Of a stretch of DNA of 5,207 bases, positions 1 through 5,207 are shown piece by piece. Every line of letters begins with the position of its first letter. Position 1 is the first letter of the stretch. The position numbers and the translations under genes are program-made. The DNA lies in contig JAPKDI010000113.1 in the NCBI GenBank assembly GCA_026421105.1, positions 1 through 5,207 of the forward strand, written 5' to 3'. This stretch comes from Alphaproteobacteria bacterium. GTDB taxonomy: Bacteria; Pseudomonadota; Alphaproteobacteria; SHVP01. The notes under the pieces are model-generated. The model had not been told where the DNA came from. It made no database searches and was given only the letters and a program-made list of their open reading frames with translations.

Positions 1-95
1 TGGCGCACCTGCCCAGCAGCGGCGCCGGGGCGCTTCATCTCGAGATTGGTGCTTCCAGACAGCGAAAGCGGTTTCTTGTCTTTAGTATCACTCAT
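1..95 (-). CDS. infB: Translation initiation factor IF-2, N-terminal fragment (cut by window edge)
   Basis: Only the first 31 codons are present, starting at the ATG at 95-93 and running off the window. The peptide begins MSDTKDKKPLSLSGSTNLEM and continues KRPGAAAGQVR. This lysine-rich opening with a 'KPLSLSG...KRPG...GQVR' pattern is typical of the poorly conserved N-terminal region of alphaproteobacterial IF-2. None of the GTPase or initiator-tRNA-binding domains is in view. IF-2 is the cytoplasmic GTPase that places fMet-tRNA on the 30S subunit and promotes subunit joining. The start is supported by an AAGG at 107-104, eight bases upstream inside the last ylxR codons. Only three bases (TTG) separate it from the ylxR TGA, so it is the next gene of the rimP-nusA-ylxR operon and probably translationally coupled. 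The identification rests on N-terminal similarity plus gene order. Confidence 0.88.
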   Translation of the reverse strand, partial: MSDTKDKKPLSLSGSTNLEMKRPGAAAGQVR

Positions 96-98
96 CAA

Positions 99-713
99 TC
101 AGGCCTTGATCACGCTGTCCACAGGGCGGAAGCCTTCCAAACGGTGGGCTTCACGTAGGAATCGATCCGTCAAAGCCCCGGGACGCAGGGCTGCATGTAC
201 CACATTTTCTCGACCGAAAGCCAAACCGATTTCCGAACTGGCTAGGCAGCGCACGAGGGCAAGCCCTGTTGCAGGGCCAGCGATCTTCCGGATGGCGTCT
301 TCGGCAGCGTCCGCGGCCGTGATTACGGCGGCAACGCCTTGCTCACGGATGCCGGCCCGAACCTTCTCAAAACCCGACACAACTAGGCCCGCGCGGCGCC
401 CCATGGCAAGAAGATCCACGGTCCGGCGCAGCAACTGGTCCTCGACGACATCCACCAACCCGAGGTCGGCGCCAACTTCGCGGCGCGCGGCACGAACGAA
501 CAACTTGCGACGCAGCGCACCCGACAGAGCATCCCGCGTCGCCGTCACCCAATAGCCGTGTCCCGGCAGGCGCTCGGCCACATCCGGGACGACGGTCCGC
601 TCGGGCGAGACCACAAAACGCACCATCGTCTCTTTAGGGCACACCTCACCCGTCGACAGACAGCGCCGCTGCGGATCGTTCCGGGGCTCGATCATGGCGT
701 TGGGTCCGGGCAA
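99..713 (-). CDS. ylxR: YlxR/DUF448 family RNA-binding protein with C-terminal L7Ae-like domain
   Basis: A 204-residue protein with two parts. Residues about 14-95 match YlxR (DUF448): the RRCLSTGE motif at 16-23, PKE..VRFV just after it, and PDVAERLPGHGYWV at 43-56. Residues about 98-190 resemble an L7Ae-like fold, with LLAMGRRAGLVVSGFEKV at 101-118 and a later EIGLAFGRENVVHAAL segment. Bacillus YlxR is a short single-domain protein; the longer two-part form is common in alphaproteobacteria. YlxR proteins bind RNA, and the Bacillus protein has been linked to RNase P; the role in this organism is inferred. The TTG start at 713 is chosen because AGGAG (723-719) sits five bases upstream. The ATG at 695 would give a protein six residues shorter but has no good site at normal spacing. 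The gene starts two bases after the nusA stop and ends three bases before infB, so it is in the same operon. Confidence 0.92.
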   Translation of the reverse strand: MPGPNAMIEPRNDPQRRCLSTGEVCPKETMVRFVVSPERTVVPDVAERLPGHGYWVTATRDALSGALRRKLFVRAARREVGADLGLVDVVEDQLLRRTVDLLAMGRRAGLVVSGFEKVRAGIREQGVAAVITAADAAEDAIRKIAGPATGLALVRCLASSEIGLAFGRENVVHAALRPGALTDRFLREAHRLEGFRPVDSVIKA

Positions 714-715
714 AT

Positions 716-2305
716 CTACTCCTGCGCCGTGTCCGTCTCGGCGGGAGCCTCAGCCGCGGCATCCGCCTCTCCCTCGGGCGCGGGTTCGTCGTCGAACCAG
801 TGCGCCCGCGCGATCATGATAATGGCGTTGGCCTCTTCCTCGCTGAACCCTGCGTCGGGCAACGTCTCTATCAACTCATCACCCGCCAAGTCGCCGAGAT
901 CATCGAGTGTTTTGACCTCTGCTTCACCAAGAGTGACCAGCATCTCGGCTGTCAGGCCGTCGATCGCCGCGATGTCATCCGAGACACCGAGTTCCTTGCG
1001 CCGATCGTCGAGATCGCGATTGCGCTTCTCAATAAATGCCTGCGCACGGCTTTGAAGTTCGATAGCGACGTCTTCGTCGAAGCCCTCGATCGACGAAATC
1101 TCGCTGGCCTCGACCGTGCCGACGTCGTCTACGGTGGAGAACCCTTCGGTGACGAGCAATTGCGCGATCATCTCATCGACGTCGAGCGTGTCGATGAACA
1201 TCTGGCTCCGTTGACGGAACTCTTCTTGCCGGCGCTCAGACTCTTCTGCCTCGGTCAAAACATCGATGTCCCAACCACTGAGCTGAGAGGCGAGCCGTAC
1301 ATTCTGACCACGCCGCCCGATGGCGAGCGACAATTGCTCATCCGGCACCACGACTTCGATCCGCCGCGTCTCTTCATCGAGCACGACCTTGCTCACCTCG
1401 GCGGGAGCAAGCGCATTGACAATAAACGTCGCATCATCGGGCGACCATTGAATGATATCGATCTTCTCGCCCTGGAGTTCGTTAACCACGGCTTGAACGC
1501 GGCTTCCCCGCATCCCGACGCAAGCCCCAACAGGATCAATACCGGAGTCGTTCGACATCACCGCGATTTTGGCCCGGCTGCCCGGATCACGAGCTACCGC
1601 CTTGATTTCGATGATGCTGTCGTAGACCTCGGGAACCTCTTGAGCGAACAGCATCGCCATGTATTTGGGGTGCGTGCGGGACAGAAAAACCTGAGGTCCG
1701 CGGAGCTCGCGCCGCACGTCGTAAATGTACGCGCGTACCCGGTCGCCTTGTCGGAAGTTTTCTCGCGGTAGCACCTCGTCGCGGCGAATGACCGCCTCTG
1801 AGCGGCCCAGGTCGATCGTGACGTTGCCGTATTCGACGCGCTTTACGATGCCATTCACGATCTCGCCGATCCGGTCTTTATACTCTTCGTATTGTCGTTC
1901 GCGCTCTGCCTCGCGCACTTTTTGGACGATGACCTGCTTGGCGGTCTGTGCGGCGACGCGGCCAAAATCGATCGGCGGCAGCGGCTCTGCAATGATGTCG
2001 CCGACTTGTGCGTCGGGATTGCGCTCGCGCGCTTCGGCAAAACTGATTTCGGTTGCGTCGTTCTCGATATCTTCGGCGACTTCGAGACAACGGAAGATTT
2101 TGATCTCGCCGGTCGTACGATCGATCTCGGCCCGGATGTCGTTCTCCATGCCGTATTTCGAACGCGCTGCTTTCTGAATCGCCTCTTCCATCGCCAGGAT
2201 GACTGTGTCGCGTTCAATGACCTTTTCGCGCGCGACGGCATCCGCGATTTGCAGGAGTTCGATTCTGTTTTGGCTCGTCACAGGAGCCGCTTGTGCTGTG
2301 CTCAT
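716..2305 (-). CDS. nusA: Transcription termination/antitermination factor NusA
   Basis: A 529-residue cytoplasmic protein that binds RNA polymerase and nascent RNA and modulates pausing, intrinsic termination and antitermination. Domains in order: N-terminal polymerase-binding domain (about 14-140, beginning RIELLQIADAVAREKVIERD); S1 domain (about 147-211, EIVNGIVKRVEYGNVTIDLG); KH1 (about 230-300) with GMRG at 264-267 after the conserved DPVGACVG; KH2 (about 305-350) with GRRG at 330-333 in LAIGRRGQNVRLASQLSGW; two C-terminal acidic/helix-hairpin-helix repeats (about 376-425 and 445-503); then an acidic Ala/Glu/Asp-rich tail (505-529). Duplicated C-terminal repeats occur in proteobacterial NusA and are missing from the short Gram-positive form. 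The length is normal. The ATG lies five bases after the rimP stop with AAGGG upstream in the end of rimP, so the two genes are co-transcribed. All domain glycines are present and no frameshift is seen. Confidence 0.98.
   Translation of the reverse strand: MSTAQAAPVTSQNRIELLQIADAVAREKVIERDTVILAMEEAIQKAARSKYGMENDIRAEIDRTTGEIKIFRCLEVAEDIENDATEISFAEARERNPDAQVGDIIAEPLPPIDFGRVAAQTAKQVIVQKVREAERERQYEEYKDRIGEIVNGIVKRVEYGNVTIDLGRSEAVIRRDEVLPRENFRQGDRVRAYIYDVRRELRGPQVFLSRTHPKYMAMLFAQEVPEVYDSIIEIKAVARDPGSRAKIAVMSNDSGIDPVGACVGMRGSRVQAVVNELQGEKIDIIQWSPDDATFIVNALAPAEVSKVVLDEETRRIEVVVPDEQLSLAIGRRGQNVRLASQLSGWDIDVLTEAEESERRQEEFRQRSQMFIDTLDVDEMIAQLLVTEGFSTVDDVGTVEASEISSIEGFDEDVAIELQSRAQAFIEKRNRDLDDRRKELGVSDDIAAIDGLTAEMLVTLGEAEVKTLDDLGDLAGDELIETLPDAGFSEEEANAIIMIARAHWFDDEPAPEGEADAAAEAPAETDTAQE
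719..723 (-). promoter_or_regulatory. Ribosome binding site that decides the ylxR TTG start
   Basis: The minus strand reads AGGAG here, within the last two sense codons of nusA (CAG GAG), then TAGAT, then TTG. This is a near-ideal Shine-Dalgarno sequence with five-base spacing to the TTG at 713. It lies 23 bases from the in-frame ATG at 695. It therefore favours the TTG start and suggests that ylxR translation is coupled to termination of nusA translation. Confidence 0.7.
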
Positions 2306-2310
2306 CGTCT

Positions 2311-2829
2311 TTACCCTTGCGGCCGCGCCATTGCGGTCTGTTTGATTAGATCGTCGGTCATGAGAAGTTTGGCGGTAGCAATATTGGCTACTGGTACCGA
2401 GAAAGTGCCAGTGTCGGTTTCAATTTTTACGTCCTCGGTATCGAGGCCAAGAAGTTTGCCCTTGAAGCGCTTGCGTCCGTCGATCGGCTGCTGCGCCTCA
2501 AGGCGTGCATCGAATCCGCTAAAGCGACGGAAGTCATCGGCGGCGGTCAGGGGGCGGTCGATACCGGGTGAACTGACCTCTAGGACATAGGCACTGGGAA
2601 TGGGATCCTCGACATCGAGGAGCGCAGAGACTGTGCGACTAACATCCGCACAGTGATCTGCCGTGATGCCGCCATCATCGAGTGATTGGCGCACCTGGGA
2701 GTCCAGTGTTTCAACCATGACCTGCAGCGTGGGCGATTCGTCGCCACCACTGAGGCGCACGCGAACAACCCGATAGCCCATGGCATCAAGTGACGGCGTA
2801 ATAATCTCTTCAACCTTTCGGACGGGCAC
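2311..2829 (-). CDS. rimP: Ribosome maturation factor RimP
   Basis: A 172-residue protein of the RimP (YhbC/DUF150) family, which binds the free 30S subunit and is needed for its late maturation. The N-terminal alpha/beta domain (about 1-90) begins VEEIITPSLDAMGYRVVRVRL. The family signature LEVSSPGIDRPLT is at residues 83-95 and marks the join to the C-terminal SH3-like barrel (about 97-165), which includes FKGKLLGLDTEDVKIET. The GTG start at 2829-2827 is supported by GGAG about eight bases upstream and by the normal family N-terminus. It is the first gene of the rimP-nusA-ylxR-infB operon; nusA follows after five bases. An intrinsic terminator ends 18 bases before the start codon, so transcription entering this gene probably passes an attenuator. 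Confidence 0.96.
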   Translation of the reverse strand: MPVRKVEEIITPSLDAMGYRVVRVRLSGGDESPTLQVMVETLDSQVRQSLDDGGITADHCADVSRTVSALLDVEDPIPSAYVLEVSSPGIDRPLTAADDFRRFSGFDARLEAQQPIDGRKRFKGKLLGLDTEDVKIETDTGTFSVPVANIATAKLLMTDDLIKQTAMARPQG

Positions 2830-2847
2830 GGTTGGCGCTCCGGTAAT

Positions 2848-2871
2848 AAAAAAAGTGGGCTTCCGCCCACT
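2848..2871 (-). terminator. Intrinsic terminator between trmB and rimP; likely attenuator in the rimP leader
   Basis: On the minus strand AGTGGGC (2871-2865), loop GGAA (2864-2861) and GCCCACT (2860-2854) form a perfect seven-base-pair hairpin. It is followed directly by a run of seven T (2854-2848; the first T is shared with the stem) and then ATTA. This is a canonical rho-independent terminator for minus-strand transcripts. It lies 66 bases after the trmB stop, so it can end the metK-trmB message. It also lies downstream of the best rimP promoter candidate and just ten bases before the rimP ribosome binding site, so the rimP transcript must read through it. The plus strand has the same hairpin but no T-tract, so it is one-directional. 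Confidence 0.85.
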
Positions 2872-2892
2872 CCCCCGCCTGCTGAGGCAAGC
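2859..2892 (-). promoter_or_regulatory. Possible antiterminator and upstream hairpin in the rimP leader
   Basis: Two alternative folds can be drawn by eye on the minus strand. One is a hairpin directly upstream of the terminator: CTTGCCT (2891-2885), loop CAGC, AGGCGGG (2880-2874), seven pairs including two G-U. The other is a longer-range pairing of GCTTGCC (2892-2886) with GGC..AAGC (2867-2865 and 2862-2859, bulging GG). This second pairing uses up part of the terminator stem and its loop, so it would exclude the terminator. Both pairings are visible in the sequence; the switching function is inference and no ligand or protein is known. Confidence 0.35.
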
Positions 2893-2913
2893 GATATTAT
2901 TATTGTTGGCCAG

Positions 2914-2941
2914 ATAATAGGATGATTCTGCCCGGCTTCAA
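2914..2941 (-). promoter_or_regulatory. Candidate sigma-70-type promoter for the rimP-nusA-ylxR-infB operon
   Basis: On the minus strand TTGAAG (2941-2936, four of six matches to TTGACA) is followed by a 16-base spacer and TATTAT (2919-2914, five of six matches to TATAAT). The -35 box overlaps the trmB TGA. The expected start point near 2907 would give a leader of about 78 bases that contains both hairpins upstream of rimP. A second AT-rich stretch (AATAATAATAT, around 2905-2895) follows but has no good -35 partner. This is consensus matching by eye only. Confidence 0.45.
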
Positions 2942-3660
2942 GCCCCTTCGGTGCCGCGCGGGCGCCGCAAAAACCTGAAATAGAGCGGTTGCCGGCCAGC
3001 CTCGAGCGCTTTGCCCTCGAACCGGGTGGTGATTGCGTCCGCCGGGCGCTCGCGCCAATCGGCGGCCCGGCGCGCTGTCCACTCAAAGGCACCATGCGCT
3101 CGCACCCGGGCTAGCGCCCAACGACAATAGTACGAATGATCGCTGGCGAAGCGGAGCTCAGCCCCGTCACGCATGACCCGAGCGAGCATGTCGAGGTTTT
3201 CTCGGTTGATAAACCTGCGGCCATGATGCCGGGCTTTCGGCCAAGGATCCGGGAAGAGCAGAAAAACACGGTCAAACACCGCGGGGGCGAGCTGCGGGAG
3301 TAAAGGCCGCACATCTTCGTGAAAAACCCGGATGTTGGTGAGATCGGCCTCATCAATGAACCGCGCGAGCGTCGCGACACCATTGCGAAACGGCTCGCAC
3401 CCGAGAAAGCCAATGTCGGGGTGGGCGGCAGCTTGCGCGGCCAGATGCTCGCCCGCTCCAAACCCGATTTCGAGCCACACTGGCGTGGTCGGCGGGAACA
3501 ATGCCGCCGGATTGCCATCCGGCATATCGGGCGCCGTTACCCCGAATCGGTCAAGCACCGCCTCGAGCCGTGCGCGGCGGCGCGGGCCGAGGGTATGGCC
3601 GCGGCGGCGCCCGTAGAAATGGGGTTTGTCGGTGGGCTTTGTGCCCGGAGCGTGAACCAC
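2938..3660 (-). CDS. trmB: tRNA (guanine-N7-)-methyltransferase TrmB
   Basis: A 240-residue Rossmann-fold methyltransferase that uses S-adenosylmethionine to make 7-methylguanosine at position 46 of the tRNA variable loop. Visible landmarks: FYGRRRGHTL at 15-24, the start of the core in alphaproteobacterial TrmB; SAM-binding motif I LEIGFGAGEHL at 63-73; the acidic motif II region GCEPF at 87-91; the hallmark LLFPDPWPKARHHGRRF at 134-150; and the C-terminal TRFEGKA at 212-218. All expected motifs are intact and the length is normal. The GTG at 3660 is the only plausible start: an in-frame TAA lies upstream at 3693-3691, with no ATG, GTG or TTG between, and the conserved FYGRRRGH lies close downstream. 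Its AAGGG directly abuts the GTG, an unusually tight spacing, so translation may depend on coupling to metK, whose stop is 14 bases upstream. Confidence 0.96.
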   Translation of the reverse strand: MVHAPGTKPTDKPHFYGRRRGHTLGPRRRARLEAVLDRFGVTAPDMPDGNPAALFPPTTPVWLEIGFGAGEHLAAQAAAHPDIGFLGCEPFRNGVATLARFIDEADLTNIRVFHEDVRPLLPQLAPAVFDRVFLLFPDPWPKARHHGRRFINRENLDMLARVMRDGAELRFASDHSYYCRWALARVRAHGAFEWTARRAADWRERPADAITTRFEGKALEAGRQPLYFRFLRRPRGTEGA

Positions 3661-3674
3661 CCCTTGCTGCAGAT

Positions 3675-4841
3675 CTAGCCGAGCGCCGACTTAATGGCGT
3701 CGACGAGGTCTAGGCGCTCCCAGGAAAAGCCGCCGTCGGCATCCGGTTCACGACCAAAATGGCCATAAGCGGCCGTGCGGGCGTAGATCGGCTTGTTGAG
3801 CCCGAGGTGCTCGCGAATGCCGCGTGGGCTGAGATCCATGACTTTGGGCAAAATCGCCTCAAGCTGCGCCGCGTCAACACCGTTTGCCGCACCGAGATCG
3901 ACATAGAAGGACAGCGGCTTGGACACGCCGATGGCATAGGCAACTTGGATTGTGCACCAGTTCGCCAACCCCGCACCCACGACGTTCTTTGCAAGATAGC
4001 GCGCGGCATAGGCCGCTGAGCGGTCAACTTTGGTCGGGTCTTTGCCGGAGAAAGCGCCGCCGCCATGGGGGGCCGCACCGCCATAGGTGTCGACGATGAT
4101 TTTGCGCCCGGTAAGACCGGCGTCACCGTCGGGCCCCCCGATCACAAACTTGCCGGTTGGGTTTACGTAGAACTCGTCCTCAGCGCACATCCAGCCATCG
4201 GGCAGCGCGCCAAGGACATAGGGACGGACGATCCCGCGAATATCATCTTGCGATAGGCCTTCGGTGTGTTGGGTTGAGACCACCACGGATTGGGCCCCGA
4301 CGGGTTTCCCGTTCTCGTAGCGCAGCGTGACCTGGCTCTTGGAATCAGGGCCAAGGCCCTTTTCTTTACCGGCATGCCGGGCCGTCGCCATATCGCGCAA
4401 GATCCGGTGCGAGTAATGGATCGGCGCCGGCATCAGCGATGGTGTCTCATCGCAGGCATAGCCGAACATCAGGCCCTGATCGCCCGCGCCTTCGTCCTTG
4501 TTTCCAGCCGCATCGACGCCTTGCGCAATGTCAGCCGACTGTGAGTGAAGGTGGATTTCTACGGACGCATTTTTCCAGTGGAACCCGTCTTGCTCGTATC
4601 CGATGTCGCGCACGGCATCGCGCGCGATTTGCTCGACCTGATCGAGCACTGATGCCGGACCGCGCACTTCACCAGCCAGAACAATGCGATTGGTTGTCGT
4701 CAGCGTCTCCGCCGCGACCCGTGACCCTGGGTCAGCCGCGAGATAGGCATCCACAACGGCGTCGGAAATTCGATCGGAGACCTTGTCGGGATGGCCCTCA
4801 GAAACTGACTCACTTGTGAACAGGTAGCTTGGTCGTATCAT
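3675..4841 (-). CDS. metK: S-adenosylmethionine synthase (methionine adenosyltransferase)
   Basis: A 388-residue cytoplasmic enzyme that makes S-adenosylmethionine from ATP and methionine, releasing phosphate and pyrophosphate; family members work as tetramers needing Mg2+ and K+. Landmarks: [12 protein letters not shown] at 10-21 with the catalytic His17 and metal-binding Asp19; the ATP signature [12 protein letters not shown] at 118-129; [16 protein letters not shown] at 232-247; and the P-loop-like [16 protein letters not shown] at 260-275. The length matches the family (384 in E. coli). The ATG at 4841 is chosen because GGGGA lies six bases upstream and the protein then opens directly into the conserved [15 protein letters not shown]. 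An in-frame GTG at 4874 would add eleven leader-derived residues. A promoter and a structured leader precede it; trmB follows after 14 bases. Confidence 0.98.
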   Translation of the reverse strand: MIRPSYLFTSESVSEGHPDKVSDRISDAVVDAYLAADPGSRVAAETLTTTNRIVLAGEVRGPASVLDQVEQIARDAVRDIGYEQDGFHWKNASVEIHLHSQSADIAQGVDAAGNKDEGAGDQGLMFGYACDETPSLMPAPIHYSHRILRDMATARHAGKEKGLGPDSKSQVTLRYENGKPVGAQSVVVSTQHTEGLSQDDIRGIVRPYVLGALPDGWMCAEDEFYVNPTGKFVIGGPDGDAGLTGRKIIVDTYGGAAPHGGGAFSGKDPTKVDRSAAYAARYLAKNVVGAGLANWCTIQVAYAIGVSKPLSFYVDLGAANGVDAAQLEAILPKVMDLSPRGIREHLGLNKPIYARTAAYGHFGREPDADGGFSWERLDLVDAIKSALG

Positions 4842-4851
4842 CAGGAATCCC

Positions 4852-4917
4852 CAGGTTTTGAAGGCGAAATACACTTTGGGCGCTGCCGCGCGGAAACGTC
4901 CTGCGGCAGCGGACCTG
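4852..4917 (-). promoter_or_regulatory. Structured 5' leader of metK, candidate cis-regulatory RNA
   Basis: On the minus strand CGCTGCCGC (4911-4903) pairs perfectly with GCGGCAGCG (4889-4881), giving nine base pairs around a 13-base loop; GGA and TCC within the loop can add three pairs. Outside the hairpin, CAGGT (4917-4913) complements ACCTG (4856-4852), whose last base begins the GGGGA ribosome binding site of metK. CCCA (4880-4877) also complements TGGG (4853-4850), and AGGA in the loop complements TCCT (4846-4843) next to the start codon. Several folds could therefore hide the binding site. No T-tract follows, so it is not an intrinsic terminator. The pairings are seen; regulation is inferred. 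I do not recognise a known SAM or SAH riboswitch class here. Confidence 0.4.
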
Positions 4918-4918
4918 A

Positions 4919-4947
4919 TTTATTGAAAAGTTTGGCGGGCGGGTCAA
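4919..4947 (-). promoter_or_regulatory. Candidate sigma-70-type promoter for metK-trmB
   Basis: On the minus strand TTGACC (4947-4942, five of six matches to TTGACA) is followed by a 17-base spacer and AATAAA (4924-4919, four of six matches to TATAAT). The pair lies in the gap between the regulator's stop codon and metK. Its expected start point near 4912 is at the beginning of the leader hairpin, giving a leader of roughly 70 bases. Assigned by eye; the spacing and the -35 match are the strong points. Confidence 0.5.
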
Positions 4948-4965
4948 GTATTCGCTGGGCGCAGG

Positions 4966-5207
4966 CTACTCGCTGACCGGGGTTTCTCCTGCGCCAACTG
5001 CCTTGACGAGCTCGTAGATGCGCTTACGGGTGTTGCGATTATCGATCCTGTAGTAGGCCCGTACCAACTCGAGCGTTTCACGCCGTAACATGTCCTCGTC
5101 GTAGGTAGCCTGCTGAACCTCGCTGGCCGAGGGCGGCTGAGAGCCCATATCGCACGGCATTTCAACGAAGAAGAATGACACCGGTACCTCGAGGACTTTA
5201 CAGAACT
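4966..5207 (-). CDS. XRE-family helix-turn-helix transcriptional regulator, C-terminal fragment (cut by window edge)
   Basis: The last 79 codons of a gene that continues beyond the window; the frame is open to the edge, so the GTG at 5181 is an internal codon and not a start. The fragment opens FCKVLEVPVSFFFVEM, which matches the end of a small XRE/Cro-type DNA-binding domain (last helix, then V.V..FF). A Ser/Pro/Gln-rich linker follows, and then a helical tail containing ETLELVRAYYRI and RKRIYELVKAV. This tail is typical of SinR-like alphaproteobacterial regulators of about 130-150 residues. The helix-turn-helix itself is outside the window. Such a gene is commonly found just upstream of metK in this class. 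Its targets are not known to me, and control of the adjacent metK promoter is only a possibility. A 124-base gap separates it from metK. Confidence 0.82.
   Translation of the reverse strand, partial: FCKVLEVPVSFFFVEMPCDMGSQPPSASEVQQATYDEDMLRRETLELVRAYYRIDNRNTRKRIYELVKAVGAGETPVSE

Noticed and set aside
46..1055. Plus-strand open frames of 169 and 165 codons opposite ylxR and the nusA 3' end.
   Set aside because: Their translations are rich in Ser, Arg and Ala without any domain, and they mirror the codon bias of the genuine minus-strand genes.
800..1771. A 323-codon open frame on the plus strand opposite nusA.
   Set aside because: It lies wholly inside nusA, which has every family domain on the other strand. 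The antisense translation shows no recognisable motif, and long antisense frames are expected opposite GC-rich coding sequence.
1892..2590. A 232-codon plus-strand frame spanning the rimP-nusA junction.
   Set aside because: It crosses the start of nusA and most of rimP in antisense, has no family motif, and has no good ribosome binding site.
2580..3095. A 171-codon minus-strand frame across the trmB-rimP gap.
   Set aside because: It is an alternative frame overlapping two well-identified genes and would run through the terminator hairpin; its sequence is low-complexity Arg/Pro/Ser without a motif.
4839..4874. Upstream GTG start for metK that would add eleven residues.
   Set aside because: The added residues come from the leader, lack family similarity and have no ribosome binding site, whereas GGGGA is placed six bases before the ATG at 4841.
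4881..4911. The GC-rich hairpin upstream of metK as an intrinsic terminator of the regulator gene.
   Set aside because: No T-tract follows the stem on the minus strand, and it sits immediately after a promoter-like pair, which fits a leader structure better.
4966..5181. A separate 71-residue gene starting at GTG 5181.
   Set aside because: The frame stays open to the window edge and the upstream codons (FCKVLEVP) continue the typical regulator sequence, so it is the tail of a longer gene.
1..5207. Search for CRISPR repeats, insertion-sequence ends, tRNA or rRNA genes, and attachment sites.
   Set aside because: Coding density is very high, the only two gaps over 100 bases are accounted for, and no direct or terminal inverted repeats of mobile-element type were seen by eye.

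Overview
This window is a housekeeping locus from an alphaproteobacterium, and every gene in it lies on the minus strand. Read in the direction of transcription (high to low coordinates) the order is: the 3' end of an XRE-type helix-turn-helix regulator, metK, trmB, rimP, nusA, ylxR, and the first 31 codons of infB. The HTH-metK-trmB block followed by rimP-nusA-ylxR-infB is a familiar alphaproteobacterial arrangement. The YlxR protein carrying a C-terminal L7Ae-like half and NusA with duplicated C-terminal helical repeats plus an acidic tail point the same way. The DNA is fairly GC-rich. I cannot name the genus; a Rhodospirillales-like lineage is only a guess. I see no mobile elements, CRISPR arrays, tRNA or rRNA genes, or broken genes. 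The cut genes at both edges are cut by the window.

Region 5207-4842: the regulator ends at 4966. A 124-base gap before metK holds a promoter-like pair (TTGACC, 17-base spacer, AATAAA) and a short leader with a strong GC-rich hairpin. Flanking complementary segments there could close over the metK ribosome binding site. Region 4841-2938: metK (S-adenosylmethionine synthase) is followed after 14 bases by trmB, a SAM-dependent tRNA m7G46 methyltransferase, so the SAM maker and a SAM user are probably co-transcribed.

Region 2937-2830: a 108-base gap with an AT-rich patch inside otherwise GC-rich DNA. It contains a promoter-like pair overlapping the trmB stop codon, a small hairpin, and a textbook intrinsic terminator. 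The T-tract of that terminator ends only 18 bases before the rimP start codon. Because the promoter lies upstream of the terminator, the structure looks like an attenuator in the rimP leader as well as a terminator for trmB.

Region 2829-1: rimP, nusA, ylxR and infB are packed with gaps of 5, 2 and 3 bases. They form the classic ribosome-maturation, transcription-elongation and translation-initiation operon: RimP matures the 30S subunit, NusA controls pausing, termination and antitermination, YlxR is an RNA-binding protein, and IF-2 delivers initiator tRNA. A terminator at the head of an operon that encodes a termination factor makes autoregulation an attractive but untested idea. The two leader regions are the parts most worth a second look; the proteins themselves are ordinary.
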